Below are positions 1-11,899 of a stretch of 64,000 bases of DNA, piece after piece. The position numbers and the translations under genes are program-made. Numbering within the stretch: the stretch's first letter is position 1; every line of letters begins with the position of its first letter. Under the pieces are notes generated by a model. It was not told the origin of the DNA and did not search any database. It saw only the letters and a list, made by a program, of their open reading frames with translations. The DNA is from Perilla frutescens (lineage: Eukaryota; Streptophyta; Magnoliopsida; Lamiales; Lamiaceae). The stretch covers positions 19,117,501-19,181,500 of the forward strand of contig BRKX01000015.1 of the NCBI GenBank assembly GCA_026008535.1, read 5' to 3'.

Positions 1-172
1 ATCACCAAATGGCAGGGACATAACATGGAAATTTTCTTTTGTTCCAAAAATGAGCATGCCGCTAATACGTAAGAGAATTATTTCCACGGTAGTCCTACTA
101 TTTTTACATCTTTCTCATTTTACCCCAAAAATCTAAGACTCGAGCTATATCAAAACCTGCAATATATATTCC

Positions 173-1924
173 TCATCTAATTCTGATCCAAACGCAATGA
201 CAGGGAACGCCCTGGTGCACGAGGAACAGCATAAAATAACCCGGCGGCGCAACATTCGCATTTGGAGGCGCACGCAGCGTAGCCTTATAGGCGAAGGCAG
301 AAACCTGTTGTACATTCTCAATGTACAACACGAGAAGCCTCTGGTTCATGGCAAATGAATGAGTAGTGAACGAGGGGGCCACCATTGTTACCATGCACTT
401 CGCCGCATCTTGGAGCGGCCCTAGGCTGAAACTGATGGCGAACTCCTGACCGTACGATACGAGATTGTCGGTGAGGCCATCCATCGACAAGATCGAAGGG
501 CGGAGATGCGAGTACTCCGTGCCGAGGTACGGCGGGGAGAAGGCTTCCAAGCTCAGCTCCGTGGGGTACTCCACGCCTGTGAAGTTGTACCTCATGTGGG
601 GATTGCTCCCGCCCACTAGGATTCTTCCATCAGGCAGCAACGTGGCTGATGAGTGGTACAGTCTAGGGATTGCTGTGGGGTTCAGCACAGTGAATCTTCT
701 ACTCACCTCGGGTTCATCGGGCCGGTATAAAATCGGGTTCAATACCGGGTCGGTCGCGCACTCCCACCCGGCTGTGCCCTGCCCCGCTCCGTTTAGAATG
801 ATTACATCTCCGGTGGGTAAAAGCAGCATGTCGGGCATGACCCGATTCATCGGCATATCCTCCATCTCCCATTTCGGGTCATGATCCGTCACCCGGATCC
901 GCCCGCATGATTTTGCAGCTGCTGTGTAGACACCCTTTACCGCCTTCAAGTATGCGCCACCCCAAGCACCGCCGCACACCATCACCTCCACCGCCGGAGA
1001 CTCGTTCCTTCCCGCCGGAATCAACTTCACAGGAAGCATCACCGATGAGCCGGTTGCCGGATACGATCTCTTCTCGCCCGGAATCGGTGGGAATTCTGTG
1101 ATAATCTTGTTATTCTTGTAATCTAGTAGTACGGAACGTTGATTCGCGAAAACGAAGAGATTTCCGTCTGGCAAGAGGTGCAAGAATGGATAGAGATTGT
1201 TCTCTTCTTTGGGGTCGGTGGTTTCTTTCAAGAAGGGGAAGTGAACGGTGCCGTTGTCGTGTTCGTTCTTGGGGAAAAACTCGTAGCTGAAAGCCCTTCT
1301 GCCGCCGACGATGATGACGCGGCCGTCGGGGAGAATTTGATCGGAGGAGTACCATCTCTGAACCGTCAGAGTCTGATTCAGTTCAATCCAATCGCATTGA
1401 TCGTAACTGCAAGGCACGAAGAGGCGTATTTTGTGGTCGCCGGCGTGGTAGCCACCCGTCTGTATTAGGGCTCCGTCGGAATCGACGGCGGCGGAGGAGC
1501 ACCAGACGTCGGTCTGGACCATGAGAGGGCGGAAGGTGTTGGAAGAGACGTCGTAGAGGAGGGAGTGCGCCGTGCAGTCTACTGGAACTGCTTCGTCGTT
1601 GTGCCTGCATTTTCCTTGCGGTAGGGTTAGGTTGGAGAGGCCGAAATCCGTACGGTCGAAGATCACGACTTTGTTGTCGTAGAGAAGTTGCATATGCATG
1701 GCGGAGACGCCGACGGATTTCTGCAGAAGAACCCATTCTCCGCCGCCGAGGAAGGCAGCGGCGGAATAGCGTGAGATTGAGTGAAAGAGTGTGGTAGAAT
1801 TGTGTGGTTGTGATCTTGATGGGGGGTGATAGCGGCGGCGTTGGGGGCGGAGTTGTAATGTGGGAGTGTGGAGTGATTGGAAGATGACGAGGAGGAAGAG
1901 GAGAGAGAGATTCTTGGCCGCCAT
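173..1924 (-). CDS. Glyoxal/galactose-oxidase-like secreted copper radical oxidase
   Basis: Single-exon gene of 583 codons. The frame stays open 56 codons upstream, but the ATG at 1924 is preferred because it is followed at once by a hydrophobic signal peptide (MAAKNLSLLFLLVIFQSLHT). Layout fits plant GLOX proteins: an N-terminal glyoxal-oxidase beta-propeller (about residues 60-450) and a C-terminal DUF1929-type Ig-like domain (about 475-580). Expected copper and radical residues are visible: Cys142 in VWCSS and Tyr192 in QRWYSS (the thioether cross-link pair), Tyr423-His424 in RLYHSSATLLPDGRIL, and His570 in FLVHQGVP. Several N-glycosylation sequons (NST, NLT, NQT, NGT, NFT) agree with secretion. 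Known for the family: oxidation of aldehydes or sugar alcohols to acids with release of H2O2 in the cell wall. Substrate and paralogue cannot be told from sequence. The ORF looks intact. Confidence 0.93.
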   Translation of the reverse strand: MAAKNLSLLFLLVIFQSLHTPTLQLRPQRRRYHPPSRSQPHNSTTLFHSISRYSAAAFLGGGEWVLLQKSVGVSAMHMQLLYDNKVVIFDRTDFGLSNLTLPQGKCRHNDEAVPVDCTAHSLLYDVSSNTFRPLMVQTDVWCSSAAVDSDGALIQTGGYHAGDHKIRLFVPCSYDQCDWIELNQTLTVQRWYSSDQILPDGRVIIVGGRRAFSYEFFPKNEHDNGTVHFPFLKETTDPKEENNLYPFLHLLPDGNLFVFANQRSVLLDYKNNKIITEFPPIPGEKRSYPATGSSVMLPVKLIPAGRNESPAVEVMVCGGAWGGAYLKAVKGVYTAAAKSCGRIRVTDHDPKWEMEDMPMNRVMPDMLLLPTGDVIILNGAGQGTAGWECATDPVLNPILYRPDEPEVSRRFTVLNPTAIPRLYHSSATLLPDGRILVGGSNPHMRYNFTGVEYPTELSLEAFSPPYLGTEYSHLRPSILSMDGLTDNLVSYGQEFAISFSLGPLQDAAKCMVTMVAPSFTTHSFAMNQRLLVLYIENVQQVSAFAYKATLRAPPNANVAPPGYFMLFLVHQGVPCHCVWIRIR

Positions 1925-3347
1925 TGGAGAGGGTTTGTTGAGCTGAGTTTCTTGATTATTTATTTGAGTGCCAATGTTGTGGGCAGAAATCATGCTGAAC
2001 GGAAATTCGATCATCAAAATCAAATCAAAATCAAAATAATTCATATATTGGTTAGTTAGTACTACTTCAATTCCATAAATATAAATGGACATAAATGGGA
2101 TTGATAAATTTGGGTTAGCAAGTTATATATTAGTAACTGGTTTTAAAATGGAGAAACCTAATTTAATCCTTAATCTCTGTTTAATTAGTTAGCTAATTTT
2201 GCTAACGAATTTCGTGACTAGTGCTAATTAACTTGAGTTAATAATTCTTTTGTTTTTTTTACGTACTCACACACCCGACCTGTAGTATTAAAGAGATTCG
2301 AACCCGTGACCTTTAGTGTTCAAGCAATCGTACTCCACTGCTAAGCCATTTCCACCGGGACAACTTGAGTTAATAATTTACATATATAGTGTTAATTAAT
2401 TTACATATATATAGAGGCCCTCTCTATATCTATATTACTACTAGTGCTTCACTTAGCTATATATATATATATTATATTTTACATTACATTTTCTTGTTAT
2501 GTCTAACGTCTAGTTTTTAATATACTAGTTCAGTTATGTTCATGATATATCACCATTATATTATATATTATATTATAAATACACACACGACGTTTATAAG
2601 GTGAGTATATAATGAAATGTAATACCAAACGCAAAGAATTCGAACTGATTTATTTGCAATTCTTGTATTTCTTAGTTTGCAATTTTTTTGATACTCATGT
2701 TAATGTATTAATTATCGTGTAAAAAATAATAAATAAATACTTCATCTGTACTTACTAACTATTATATATCAGTATAGTCAACGCGAATGTTTCGTAAAAC
2801 CAGCTGTTGACCCCTACATTTTATAATTAATTGTTGCTATGATTATTTGGGATCAATTCACTACGGTTATTTAATCAATTAATTAATTTACTAATTAACT
2901 ATATTTTGAGGGCATATCACACTATATTAGAAAAGATTGTCGCTAATCTTATATATGGAGTCCATTCCCACGATTTTAGGTATATTATGCAATCACTATA
3001 TATCCTATAATTTAAAGTAAATTATGTATATATTTTAGCACTATCAAATCATGATTTAATTATGTTTTTCATATTTTACACTATTACAATTTTAATTATA
3101 TTTTCTATGTCACACTATTCGTAAAATTTGTTGATTAAAGTAAATTGTGTGTACAATTTTAGTAAGAGTACATTCACTATCCCTGATTTTGGTTTAGTTA
3201 TGTTTAATGTATTAAAATACTAATGATATTATATGAGAAAAAAATAGATTGTCTTGCTATGTATGGAATCATTTTAATGGTAGCTTAATATGAAATCAAT
3301 TCAATAAAAACATATTACTATAAATATACACGGATTTATATATATAT
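1925..3347. other. AT-rich upstream and intergenic DNA
   Basis: Upstream side of the minus-strand oxidase gene, so its promoter should lie in the first part. No TATA box stands out among the many A/T runs. Apart from the SINE at 2247-2361 I see only simple AT-rich sequence, including a short (TA)n near 2458-2475. No convincing ORF. Confidence 0.6.
2247..2361 (-). mobile_element. tRNA-derived SINE with perfect 17-bp TSD
   Basis: On the minus strand it begins GTCCCGGTGG and has a Pol III box A-like segment (TGGCTTAGCAGTGG, at 2335-2348), a box B (GGGTTCGAATC, at 2295-2305), the conserved tail ACAGGTCGGGTGTGTGAGTA, and an A-rich 3' end. It is flanked by a perfect 17-bp direct repeat aacttgagttaataatt at 2230-2246 and 2362-2378, the mark of LINE-mediated insertion. 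It shares its head and tail with the SINE at 18610-18717, so both belong to one family. Not a working tRNA: it has a poly-A tail, a TSD and no cloverleaf. Confidence 0.9.
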
Positions 3348-3579
3348 AGGGGATGGTTCTGGTGTAAACCATTCCTGGTGTGTAAACTGTAAACCAATCT
3401 CCAACCACATATCCATCAAAATTCAATGGTCAAGATTTGGTCAAAGGGGCGGTGACATTCCTGTAAATAAAGGGAACTTCAAAAAATGCGGTGGCATTTT
3501 GCTAATTTTTGCGTTTGGGTTAAATTAAAAAAAGAAAAAGAAAAAATCGGACTTCCAGGACGCGGGCTAACGGAGACAC

Positions 3580-4020
3580 AATCATATGCTGACGAATACA
3601 TAACCATATGCTAACGAAGTAGAATTATTTCATGCACAACACCTAACTTTAAACACAAAACTGATTTTGTTAGGAAATTATTAAATGACGACTTTTATAT
3701 GGTTGGAAAGCTAGCCAAGCCTAATTTTCAACAAAAAATAATTTCAAAAAAATATGAATCGTGAACAAAGTTATAATTGTTTGATTGAAGGTTGTTAGTT
3801 GCATTATTTGGCTTCAATCCACAACATTATTGCTTTTGTTAGCATAGCGTATAACTTTTCTTTAGCATAACATAATACTTCTGTTAGCATACGACAGTGC
3901 TAACAACAACAAATGATAAAATTCAATAAAATTAAATTGTTAAACTCTAAAATTGATGTGATAGCAATATAACTAATCATGATGCTAGCGAATCATCTAT
4001 CATATGCTAACGAATCATGT
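3580..4020. repeat. Left subterminal array of atatgctaacgaa motifs
   Basis: Dispersed near-copies of catatgctaacgaa (for example near 3583, 3605 and 4000) in the left arm of the outer TIR element. The same motif recurs more densely in the right arm at about 13629-14000. Paired subterminal repeats of this kind are often transposase-binding sites in hAT and CACTA elements; that role is inferred here. Confidence 0.6.
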
Positions 4021-4243
4021 TTAATTGAGATGAATGTTATACATTAATAATACACATGCAACATTAAACACGTATGATCCTATTATCGGATATAATTATG
4101 CTACATTAGCATTATTATAATATTTTAGTTTGCATATGTCAATGCTAACGTTAGCAGTGCATTAATATTCTTATATAAAAAATCTCTTAATGCATTAATG
4201 TATTGTTCATTGTGAATATAAGTGATACTAATGAAATATTTAT

Positions 4244-5124
4244 TGTAATACCCTAGAGCATTGATATTAGATCTTGTTAGGTTTGGGCCTTCTTGTAAAA
4301 AAAAAAAACTATTTGACCCAGAGCCCAACCTTCAATAGTGGGCTTAGCTTGAAATAAATAATAAATGCCCACTCAACTTTAAGTTCCAACCTTTGGGATC
4401 CTAGCCCAACATGAAGAAAGATATATATCATTTTATTTCAAGTTTGAGCTCATCATTCACCCTCATTTCCAGTTGAGTTTCTATCTTCTCCTTCAACACT
4501 CTCCAAGGCGATTTCCGGCAAGGTGGCCGGAGGCGAAGCGCCGCCGTCGGACCACCGTCCTCCGTCGCCGGAATTCTCATTTCCGTCCAAAAATTTCTCA
4601 ATAATATGCTTTATACTCCTCTTTTCATTTCATAGTTCAATGAAACAAGTTTGGGTTGGAAATGATGGCCAAAATGACCGAAAAATACCACGTCGGCCTG
4701 TCTCCGGTGAACTTTTCCGGTGGCCGATCCGACATGCAATCACTTCGTTCTCTTTATCTCGTCTTCCTCTATCTTTCCCCCTTGGTTATCTTGAGATCTA
4801 TGAAGATTTGTGAGTTTAATTTCAAACTTGAGTTCTAATGTTAGGAAATTCTCCAAAACCTTCCTTCATTGTTAGATTTTCATTTTAATTTTCTTTGGAA
4901 GTATTGTTGATGCTCTTCCTAAAATAATAATAATAATTAAACAAGTAGCACTCACTGCATATTTTGTAAAATGGTGAAAGAAAAACGTAAAAATTGTGCA
5001 TGTGTGTGTAGTGCGTCGCTGAGGGTTGAGAAGTTGGAGAGATGTTTTTATTTTGAATTTTTGGTGTTAATACTTAATTGTGATGGCTTTCAAAATGAAA
5101 GTGGAGAGAGAGAGAGATGGTACA

Positions 5125-5160
<36 letters not shown>

Positions 5161-6235
5161 GTTTTGGCTTTTGTGCATGTGTGTCTCTTAAGTCTTAATG
5201 TATGTGTGTAGAGATTAGAGAGGCAGAATTACAGGTTTGACTTTGGTATTTTATTTGACTTGAAATGGGTTTGGTTTGGTTAAATGGTTGTACAAAATGT
5301 TTTGGTGGTAAGGAAAGAGAAAGGGATAAATGTTTTGATAATTGAAAAGTGTGTCATAAGGGCACACTGTACGAAAATAAGTTCTAAAGGTGGAGAGAGA
5401 AAGACAAATGGATTTGGTTATATTTATGTTTGTGTTCACATTTAGATTAGATATTATGTATATTTAAATGGTTTTGATTTGGAAAGTATGAAGAGATTTC
5501 ATGAGAGAGAGAGAGAGAATTTCTTGGTTCTCATTTTGAAAGAAAAACAACCGAGAGAATGAGAGGGAATGAGATTGAAATTTATTTTGGTTTACGTCTT
5601 TTAAATTTTAATTATAAAGGTGACTAAAATAATTATGAATTTTATTTGGAGAAGTGTTATAATTACCTTTCATATGCATTGGGTAATTTTATTTAATCTA
5701 AGAGTATTCCTAAATGTATTAAATAATCAAGACTCTAAGTGGATCTTTTGGGTTAATTTAAATATATCTAGCTTTCAAGAATTGCCCGTTTTAGCCTAAA
5801 TCTTGAGAGCTCGTCATTTAAGCCTAAACTTACATTATGATATAGTTTTAGGGCTTAGCATGATACTAATAGGTAGTTTCTCCTATGTAGGCCCGAACCC
5901 AAAATCCGAACTTAGGATCTGCAGGAGTACACGTGTAAAGCTCCAGCTATTTTAGCTATAAGGTGGGTTTTGCTAACTAAAACTTATATTTTTAAAATAC
6001 TTTCGTCCATATATGATTGCGACTATTTTCGCTCTTTGTGGATATGATTTGACCTGCATGATGAATTCTGGCATGGTCAATTATATTGAAAGATAGTTAT
6101 GTGATCACATAGGGTCTGTATCTACGCATGGTCTTTTAAGCGCATTGGCTTTTGATTGAATTGTTCGCTTTTGAATAAATATATTCTTAAGCGCATTGAC
6201 ATGAGAATTAATATTGAATTGCTCATTTTCGAAAT
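4244..6235 (+). repeat. 5' LTR of the decayed gypsy element (alignable part)
   Basis: Aligns closely with the right LTR from 10980 up to about 6233, including the ctagagcattgatattagatc head, the (GA)n tract and the ctgcaggagtacacgtgtaaag block. It then diverges, whereas the right LTR continues about 600 bp. After the break, 6280-6325 contains a stretch resembling the inverse of the right-LTR block near 13225-13262, suggesting a deletion with local inversion. ORFs here (such as the one beginning MAGGEAPPSDH near 4523) also occur in the other LTR and are not genes. Confidence 0.8.
5104..5159 (+). repeat. (GA)n microsatellite in 5' LTR
   Basis: Interrupted gagagaga tract. The equivalent place in the 3' LTR (11836-11897) is longer, and that LTR has a second (GA)n block at 11940-11967 that is absent here. 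Confidence 0.85.
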
Positions 6236-7725
6236 ATTGTTAAAATGTTCTCAAATACGTGTAATATTTTATTTTGCCCATTGTCCGACGTCCACGTCAT
6301 GCCTCGACATCACAGGTACAATATTATGTGTTTTTGTTAATTTATGAAAAGCTTGAGATGAGAAAGTTGACAAGTATAAATATATATATATATATATATA
6401 ATATATATATATATATATTATATATATTTATTTAAAGGGAAGGAAAATGATTGCGAAATAAATTTATTTCAAAAGGATATAATGAGAATGTGTATATCAC
6501 CACGGGAACTTTAGCGTAGATGAACTCATAACTGGATAGTATGCCTTTATGTTCTTACTCATCAGTATGAACTCCAAAATGACTTTAGAACCTTAGTTAA
6601 GTATTTTATGATAGAGAACGAGAACTTTAGGGAAACTTTATGATGATTCTTGTGAACTATAGTTTTGTTAAGAGAACATCTCGACAGATCGTGAGTCCAA
6701 GCCCTATAAACGAAATCCTTAGTGCCGCTTAGCAATGCATATTTCGCGAATGATGACCAAGTGGTTAGAAGCTAAAGAAATACTAGAAGACGTGAACGGC
6801 TATGAAGCTATAATCTCTTGAATCATTACTTGGTGAGATGAATGTGCACACTGGGCGAGGAAATGTTTGAGAAATAAGTGAAAGTAAATCTAAGGACTAG
6901 AACGCTCGATATTAACTACCTCGACTTCTCAATAGAATCTTTTTATTTATTAAGTGAATCATGGCTTTTCATTGACACACCTACATTATATGGTTGTACC
7001 AGTGGCTAATTATTTATTCTGAAGCGGAGAAAGATCCAAAGAGGACTCCAGGTGCATATGAATCAGTGAAGAGGAAAAAAAACACGAAAAAAAAAATACA
7101 AGGAAGAATGTCTTAAACGAAAGAATACATGTGTTTATTATATCCAAAATTAACCAAACAAGCATGAACAAATGAACAACTAGGGAAAAAATCATAAAAC
7201 CAAGGGACAAAAGACTAATTGGGACCAAGATGAACCCAGCTAAATCTTTCAAGCGGGCTAAGCATGGAGAAAACACCAATACGGGAAGTCAACGGGAAAA
7301 ACTATTGTGCAAAATATCGCGACAAGAGGCGCAATGAAGAAAGTGTATTGTTGATGCATGTAGTCACTTCGCATTCTATCATCCAAGTACAGAAAATCAG
7401 AAAGACAATCAGGGACACCAACAAGCAACGTGAGAGCTCAGAAACATGACAAGTTTGACGAATTTAATTTATATGGAAAATTTCTCCATTATTCTTTCAC
7501 CTGAGAAGAGTCAATGTAGCGACCAACATTTTTAGTAAAAGGGCCAAACCAATACTTGGATATACACTGAGTCAACAAGAGGAACTCATTGAAGGGTTTC
7601 TATGATTGAACATAGAGACGTTGTTACAACAAGAACCTACAGAAGCATAAATCACTATGATAGTGGTTAGCTCGAACTTGCGAAAATGAATTGTTACAAC
7701 TCAACCCAACGGGGAATTCATCAAG
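6236..7725. other. Rearranged LTR end and degenerate gypsy internal DNA
   Basis: Holds an AT microsatellite (about 6378-6430) and sequence with no recognisable gag, protease or reverse transcriptase. No primer-binding site is visible, in line with the damaged end of the 5' LTR. I see no host gene. Confidence 0.5.
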
Positions 7726-7899
7726 ATGTATCGGAAAAAAAAAATGAAGGCAAATGATTGGAAAAGATATCTTGAAACGAACGATACGACATTGTTATTC
7801 GATAACAGAATATGCATGTTGCTTAATGAAAAATTGAAGTATAAAATTACAAGCGAAACCCATGACGTGTCCTACATGGGCCACTCTAGAAGCACGAAG
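7726..7899 (+). pseudogene. Gypsy integrase zinc-binding (H2C2) remnant, cut by solo LTR
   Basis: The reading frame resembles the start of a gypsy integrase: a FDNRICMLLNEKLKYKITSE segment, then THDVSYMGHSRSTK, which matches the HD..Y..HPGSTK pattern that opens the family's zinc-binding domain. The frame is broken just after STK by a TG...CA solo LTR with a CGAAG duplication. Beyond 10415 the sequence resumes as integrase C-terminus, so the catalytic core was lost as well. Confidence 0.6.
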
Positions 7900-10410
7900 T
7901 GTAACGCCCCGATCCCGGGAGAATTAATGACAAGGGACCGATGCGCTACTGGGGAAGGGGGAAGGGGGTTGTTGCATAAAGATAATTAAATGAAATAACT
8001 TTGGAACAAGAATAGGTTATATTTCCCAGAAATTTGGGCAGCATAACCTCTGTAATTGTAATAGAACCACGCACTAATGCGTTTAAAAAGAACCTGAATA
8101 ATATATCAATCATCAAAGGGAACTTATCCCACCAAATAACTGTAAAGGAGCATCATAGGAATATGAAAAAAATCATAACATGCCTTAAACCAATGAAGAC
8201 AAGCTGTATCAGAGTGAACGGAACAAGCGTGGAGCATCTTAGTAAATTATTTCAAGTACTTAATTGATTTAGAGTATCTAAGATTTCTGAACAACACAAA
8301 AAGAGCAAACATATAACAAAAAGTAAGCCCTCGCCTCAGCTCCGTCATCTTCCAGCCTGTCTCTCAACCTGAAAATATTTAGAAAAGATTTGGGCTGAGT
8401 ACTAGCGTACCCAGTGGGCAATTTTGATAAACAGTTCACAATCATTTTATAAATATGAATATCGTATCCACACAAGTATAACAATGGAAAGGTTTCAAAT
8501 CTCAAAAGCATTCCATGTATACAAAGCTTCTTTTAATCTTACTTGCACGCTCTATCTCAACTGTCCCTTCCTACAGTGTCTTAACTTATATACACGTCCT
8601 CCAGCCCAGCTGTCTAATAAAGGATAGTGTATACGGTCCCAAAGCTTTAAGGATCCGAACTCGAGTCTAGTTAAGCACTCAATATTTTCGTAGGATACTG
8701 GCGAACGTGAACAGTGAGAGCAATCATTTTGATACAGATATTCATGCTTTACAGTTATAAACAGTTGAGCTTATTAGCTGAACATAATTTGAGAAAAATA
8801 TAACCCACCTGGATGACGAGCACATGGCGGCACAATAACTTTGAAAATAGTTTCATTAATCCTAACAGGCTCTGCAGGTCCTACAAGGGTCGATATTCGA
8901 CTCAGAATAATCTCTATATTTTCGGGAATTAATCTACTGAAATTCGAGCTATTATTTAATTATATTCTCTTCAGAAATAGATTGCGCGACTCTAGAGACC
9001 TCGAATAATTCCGACAAAGAAGGAAATAAATTCCAAAATATTATTCTTGATTTATTGGGACCAACCGATTTGACAGAGATCTCTTTTCAAAACGTGCCAT
9101 TTTAATCGATTTTTATCAGATTTGTGCCACGGCACTTTTTAACCGTTCAAAAATTACAAAAATATTCAAGGACCCTCCTATATATGCCAAGACTATAGTT
9201 TGCGAGTTTTAGAATTTTTCGATAACACATATTTCCGGTACAAAAATAACTGTATAAATTAAATAATCGAGATTTTTCAAAACTCGTCCAAAAATTACGA
9301 AATTTGACGGGCACATAGGAAATATTATTTCGAGCAACTTTGGTAAATAAACTTTTTCGATTTGAGGGCCCGAAAGGGCCTGAATTCGAGAATTACAGCA
9401 GCAATTCGGCAACGTTTGTATTTTCTGTTTTCCGGTGATTTCGCCGGTTTCTGGCCGTCGGACGGGAACGAGATCAAAAGACGAAACGTAGAACACATAA
9501 AGATACACGACATATTAAAATTTGGGCTAAAAAGGACGAGAAATGGACCGATACGATAGCCGCGCGACGTGGCTGCGCTATCTTCATTTTCCGGCGACTG
9601 GTGCAGCTCCGGCGACGTCTCCGGCGGCGGCACGGCGGTGGGAAGGTGGCGGCAGGTCGGCGGGGATACGGTGGCAGCAGCTGCAGCCTGCAGTCCTCTC
9701 CCTCGGTCCTCTATTCTCTCTCCCATCTCTCTCCCACTCACTCTAATCTCTCTCACTCTCGCTCTCTCTTATCTCTCTTTCTTTTTTTTTTTTTTTTATT
9801 TTGTTTGATTTATACGGCAATTGCCGACTTAGGGGGGGGGGGGGAGAAATGGTTAAAAGTTGGGGGGAGGGTGATAGGGATTAACCGGGGGGGTTATTTA
9901 GATATTTTTAGGATTTTAAAATATAATATTTTGGATATAAATACTTTTAGACTCGATTTAAAAATTACTTTATTTTACCGGAAGTTTAATTGATCTCGCA
10001 TTATAAATTTAAAAATACCGGAAGGTTTATTGGGTTATTTTCTATTAAATCAATTCAAAATAGTATGCCGAAAATATCATTTAATAATAAAACAAGAAAA
10101 GATTCCTTTTTAAATTAAATAAAAATTACTATTTATTTTATCAAAAATATTGTCAGGAGTTCGTTTAACCTCTAATTAAAATTTTAAAAGTATCATTGAA
10201 ATTCTCGGATCGTTCTATTTCTACGAAAATCATTATTGACCACGCGTCAAAAATATTCCAACTATATATATATTTTTTTTCAATCTTAAATAATACCTAA
10301 AGTCGCGTCTTTTATCTATTTTACTTTATTTTAGCTCCAATAAATTTATATAGTCTTCTAAATAAATTTAGAAAACTTTTAACTATAATCCAAAAATACG
10401 GGGTGTTACA
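7900..10410. mobile_element. Solo LTR, 2511 bp, inserted into gypsy integrase
   Basis: Begins tgtaacgccccgatcccggg and ends tacggggtgttaca, the typical TGTAACRCCCC...GGGGTGTTACA termini of plant gypsy LTRs. A perfect 5-bp TSD CGAAG flanks it (7895-7899, 10411-10415). No internal domain, primer site or second LTR is present, so it is a recombination-derived solo LTR. The ORFs at about 9325-9990 (proline/arginine-rich, next to CT and T runs) are chance frames in the GC-rich part of the LTR. Its family differs from the gypsy element it sits in. Confidence 0.9.
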
Positions 10411-10945
10411 CGAAGATATGTCGCGGTATAAAAAGAAACTTATGATAAATAATCTTGAAAATGAAAGTGGCGTCATTCACTTTAGAAGGCTTTAAGGTCA
10501 AAAGTTCAGATCAACTCTATACAAGGATGAATTTGGAGAAGGAAAATTCCTGAAAGAAATAATGCATTTCGGCAAGAGAGGAAACTGAGGCCACGACTCA
10601 TTGGAACTTTTGAAATTCTCAATAGAACTGGAAAAATAGTTTACAGGCCATGCTTACCACTAATGTTTGATGGTATATGTAACGTGTTCTACATGTTGAT
10701 GTTTCGAAAAATATGTGTTTAACTTAAGTCATGCAATTTATGAGGAATACATAGAAGTAAACTTAGACCTTAGTTATCAAGAGGTACAAGAGATGATCCC
10801 CAGTCGCAAAATTCACAGATTACAAAAGAAAGGCACTAATGTTAGTAAAGATTTAGTGAACCGACATGCGAAAGAAGAAACTACATGGAATACAGAAGAT
10901 AAAATCATAAAGCGGTACTCTATCTTACCAATAGCAGGTATTTGA
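10411..10945 (+). pseudogene. Gypsy integrase C-terminus and chromodomain-like tail remnant
   Basis: Two shifted frames can be read. One gives RKLRPRLIGTFEILNRTGK (about 10580-10637), the GPY/F-like module of gypsy integrase. The second, to 10945, ends ...RHAKEETTWNTEDKIIKRYS, which resembles the terminal 'EEATWE.E..M..RYP' motif of chromoviral pol. The position just before the polypurine tract is right for the end of pol. Stops and frameshifts make it non-functional. Confidence 0.65.
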
Positions 10946-10962
10946 ATTTCGAGATGAAATTC

Positions 10963-10979
10963 TTTTAAGGGGGTAGGGA
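10963..10979 (+). other. 3' polypurine tract of gypsy element
   Basis: ttttaagggggtaggga directly precedes the right LTR. It lies just after a gagatgaaattc segment that is common at this place in Tekay-like elements. The LTR then starts TA instead of TG, a point mutation. Confidence 0.8.
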
Positions 10980-11852
10980 TATAATACCCTAGAGCATTGA
11001 TATTAGATCTTGTTAGGTTTGGGCCTTCTTGTAAAAAAAAAAAACTATTTGACCCAGAGCCCAACCTTCCATAGTGGGCTTAGCTTGAAATAATTAATTA
11101 ATGCCCACTCAACTTTAAATTCCAACCTTTGGGATCCTAGCCCAACATGAAGAGAGATATATATCATTTTATTTCAAGTTTGAGCTCATCATTCACCCTC
11201 ATTTCCAGTTGAGTTTCTATCTTCTCCTTCAACACTCTCCAAGGCGATTTCCAGCAAGGTGGCCGGAGGCGAAGCGCCGTCGTCGGACCACCGTCCTCCG
11301 TTGCCGGAATTCTCATTTCCGTCCAAAAATTTCTCAATAATATGCTTTATACTCCTCTTTTCATTTCATAGTTCAATGAAACAAGTTTGGGTTGGAAACG
11401 ATGGCCAAAATGACCGGAAAATACCACGTCGGCCTGTCTTCGGTGAACTTTTCCGATGGCCGATCCGACATGCAATCACTTCGTTCTCTTTATCTCGTCT
11501 TCCTCTATCTTTCCCCCTTGGTTATCTTGAGATCTATGAAGATTTGTGAGTTTAATTTCAAACTTGAGTTCTAATATTAGAAAATTCTCCAAAACCTTCC
11601 TTCATTGTTAAATTTTCATTTTAATTTCCTTTGGAAGTATTGTTGATGCTCTTCCTAAAATAATAATAATTAAACAAGTAGCACTCACTGCATATTTTGT
11701 AAAATGGTGAAAGAAAAGCGTAAAAATTGTGCACGTGTGTGTAGTGCGTCGCTGAGGGTTGAGAAGTTGGAGAGATGTTTTTATTTTGAATTTTTGGTGT
11801 TAATACTTAATTGTGATGGGTTTCAAAATGAAAGTGGAGAGAGAGATGGTAC

Positions 11853-11899
<47 letters not shown>

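Noticed and set aside
465..1736. Several ORFs on the opposite strand and in other frames over the oxidase gene (465-884, 1139-1468, 1383-1736)
   Set aside because: They are shadows of the GC-richer minus-strand gene; their translations have no domain and the gene explains the open frames.
1925..2092. Upstream extension of the oxidase ORF to 2092
   Set aside because: The extra 56 codons are AT-rich and would bury the signal peptide; the ATG at 1924 gives the standard secreted start.
2247..2361. A tRNA gene, since box A and box B are present
   Set aside because: A poly-A tail, a 17-bp TSD and no foldable cloverleaf make it a SINE.
4523..4838. ORF beginning MAGGEAPPSDH (and its copy at 11259)
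   Set aside because: Lies inside a gypsy LTR and is present in both LTR copies with silent and non-silent drift; no domain.
9325..9993. ORFs with Ala/Pro/Arg-rich translation in 9.3-10 kb
   Set aside because: They sit in a solo LTR around CT and T/G homopolymers; frames on both strands are open because of composition, not coding.
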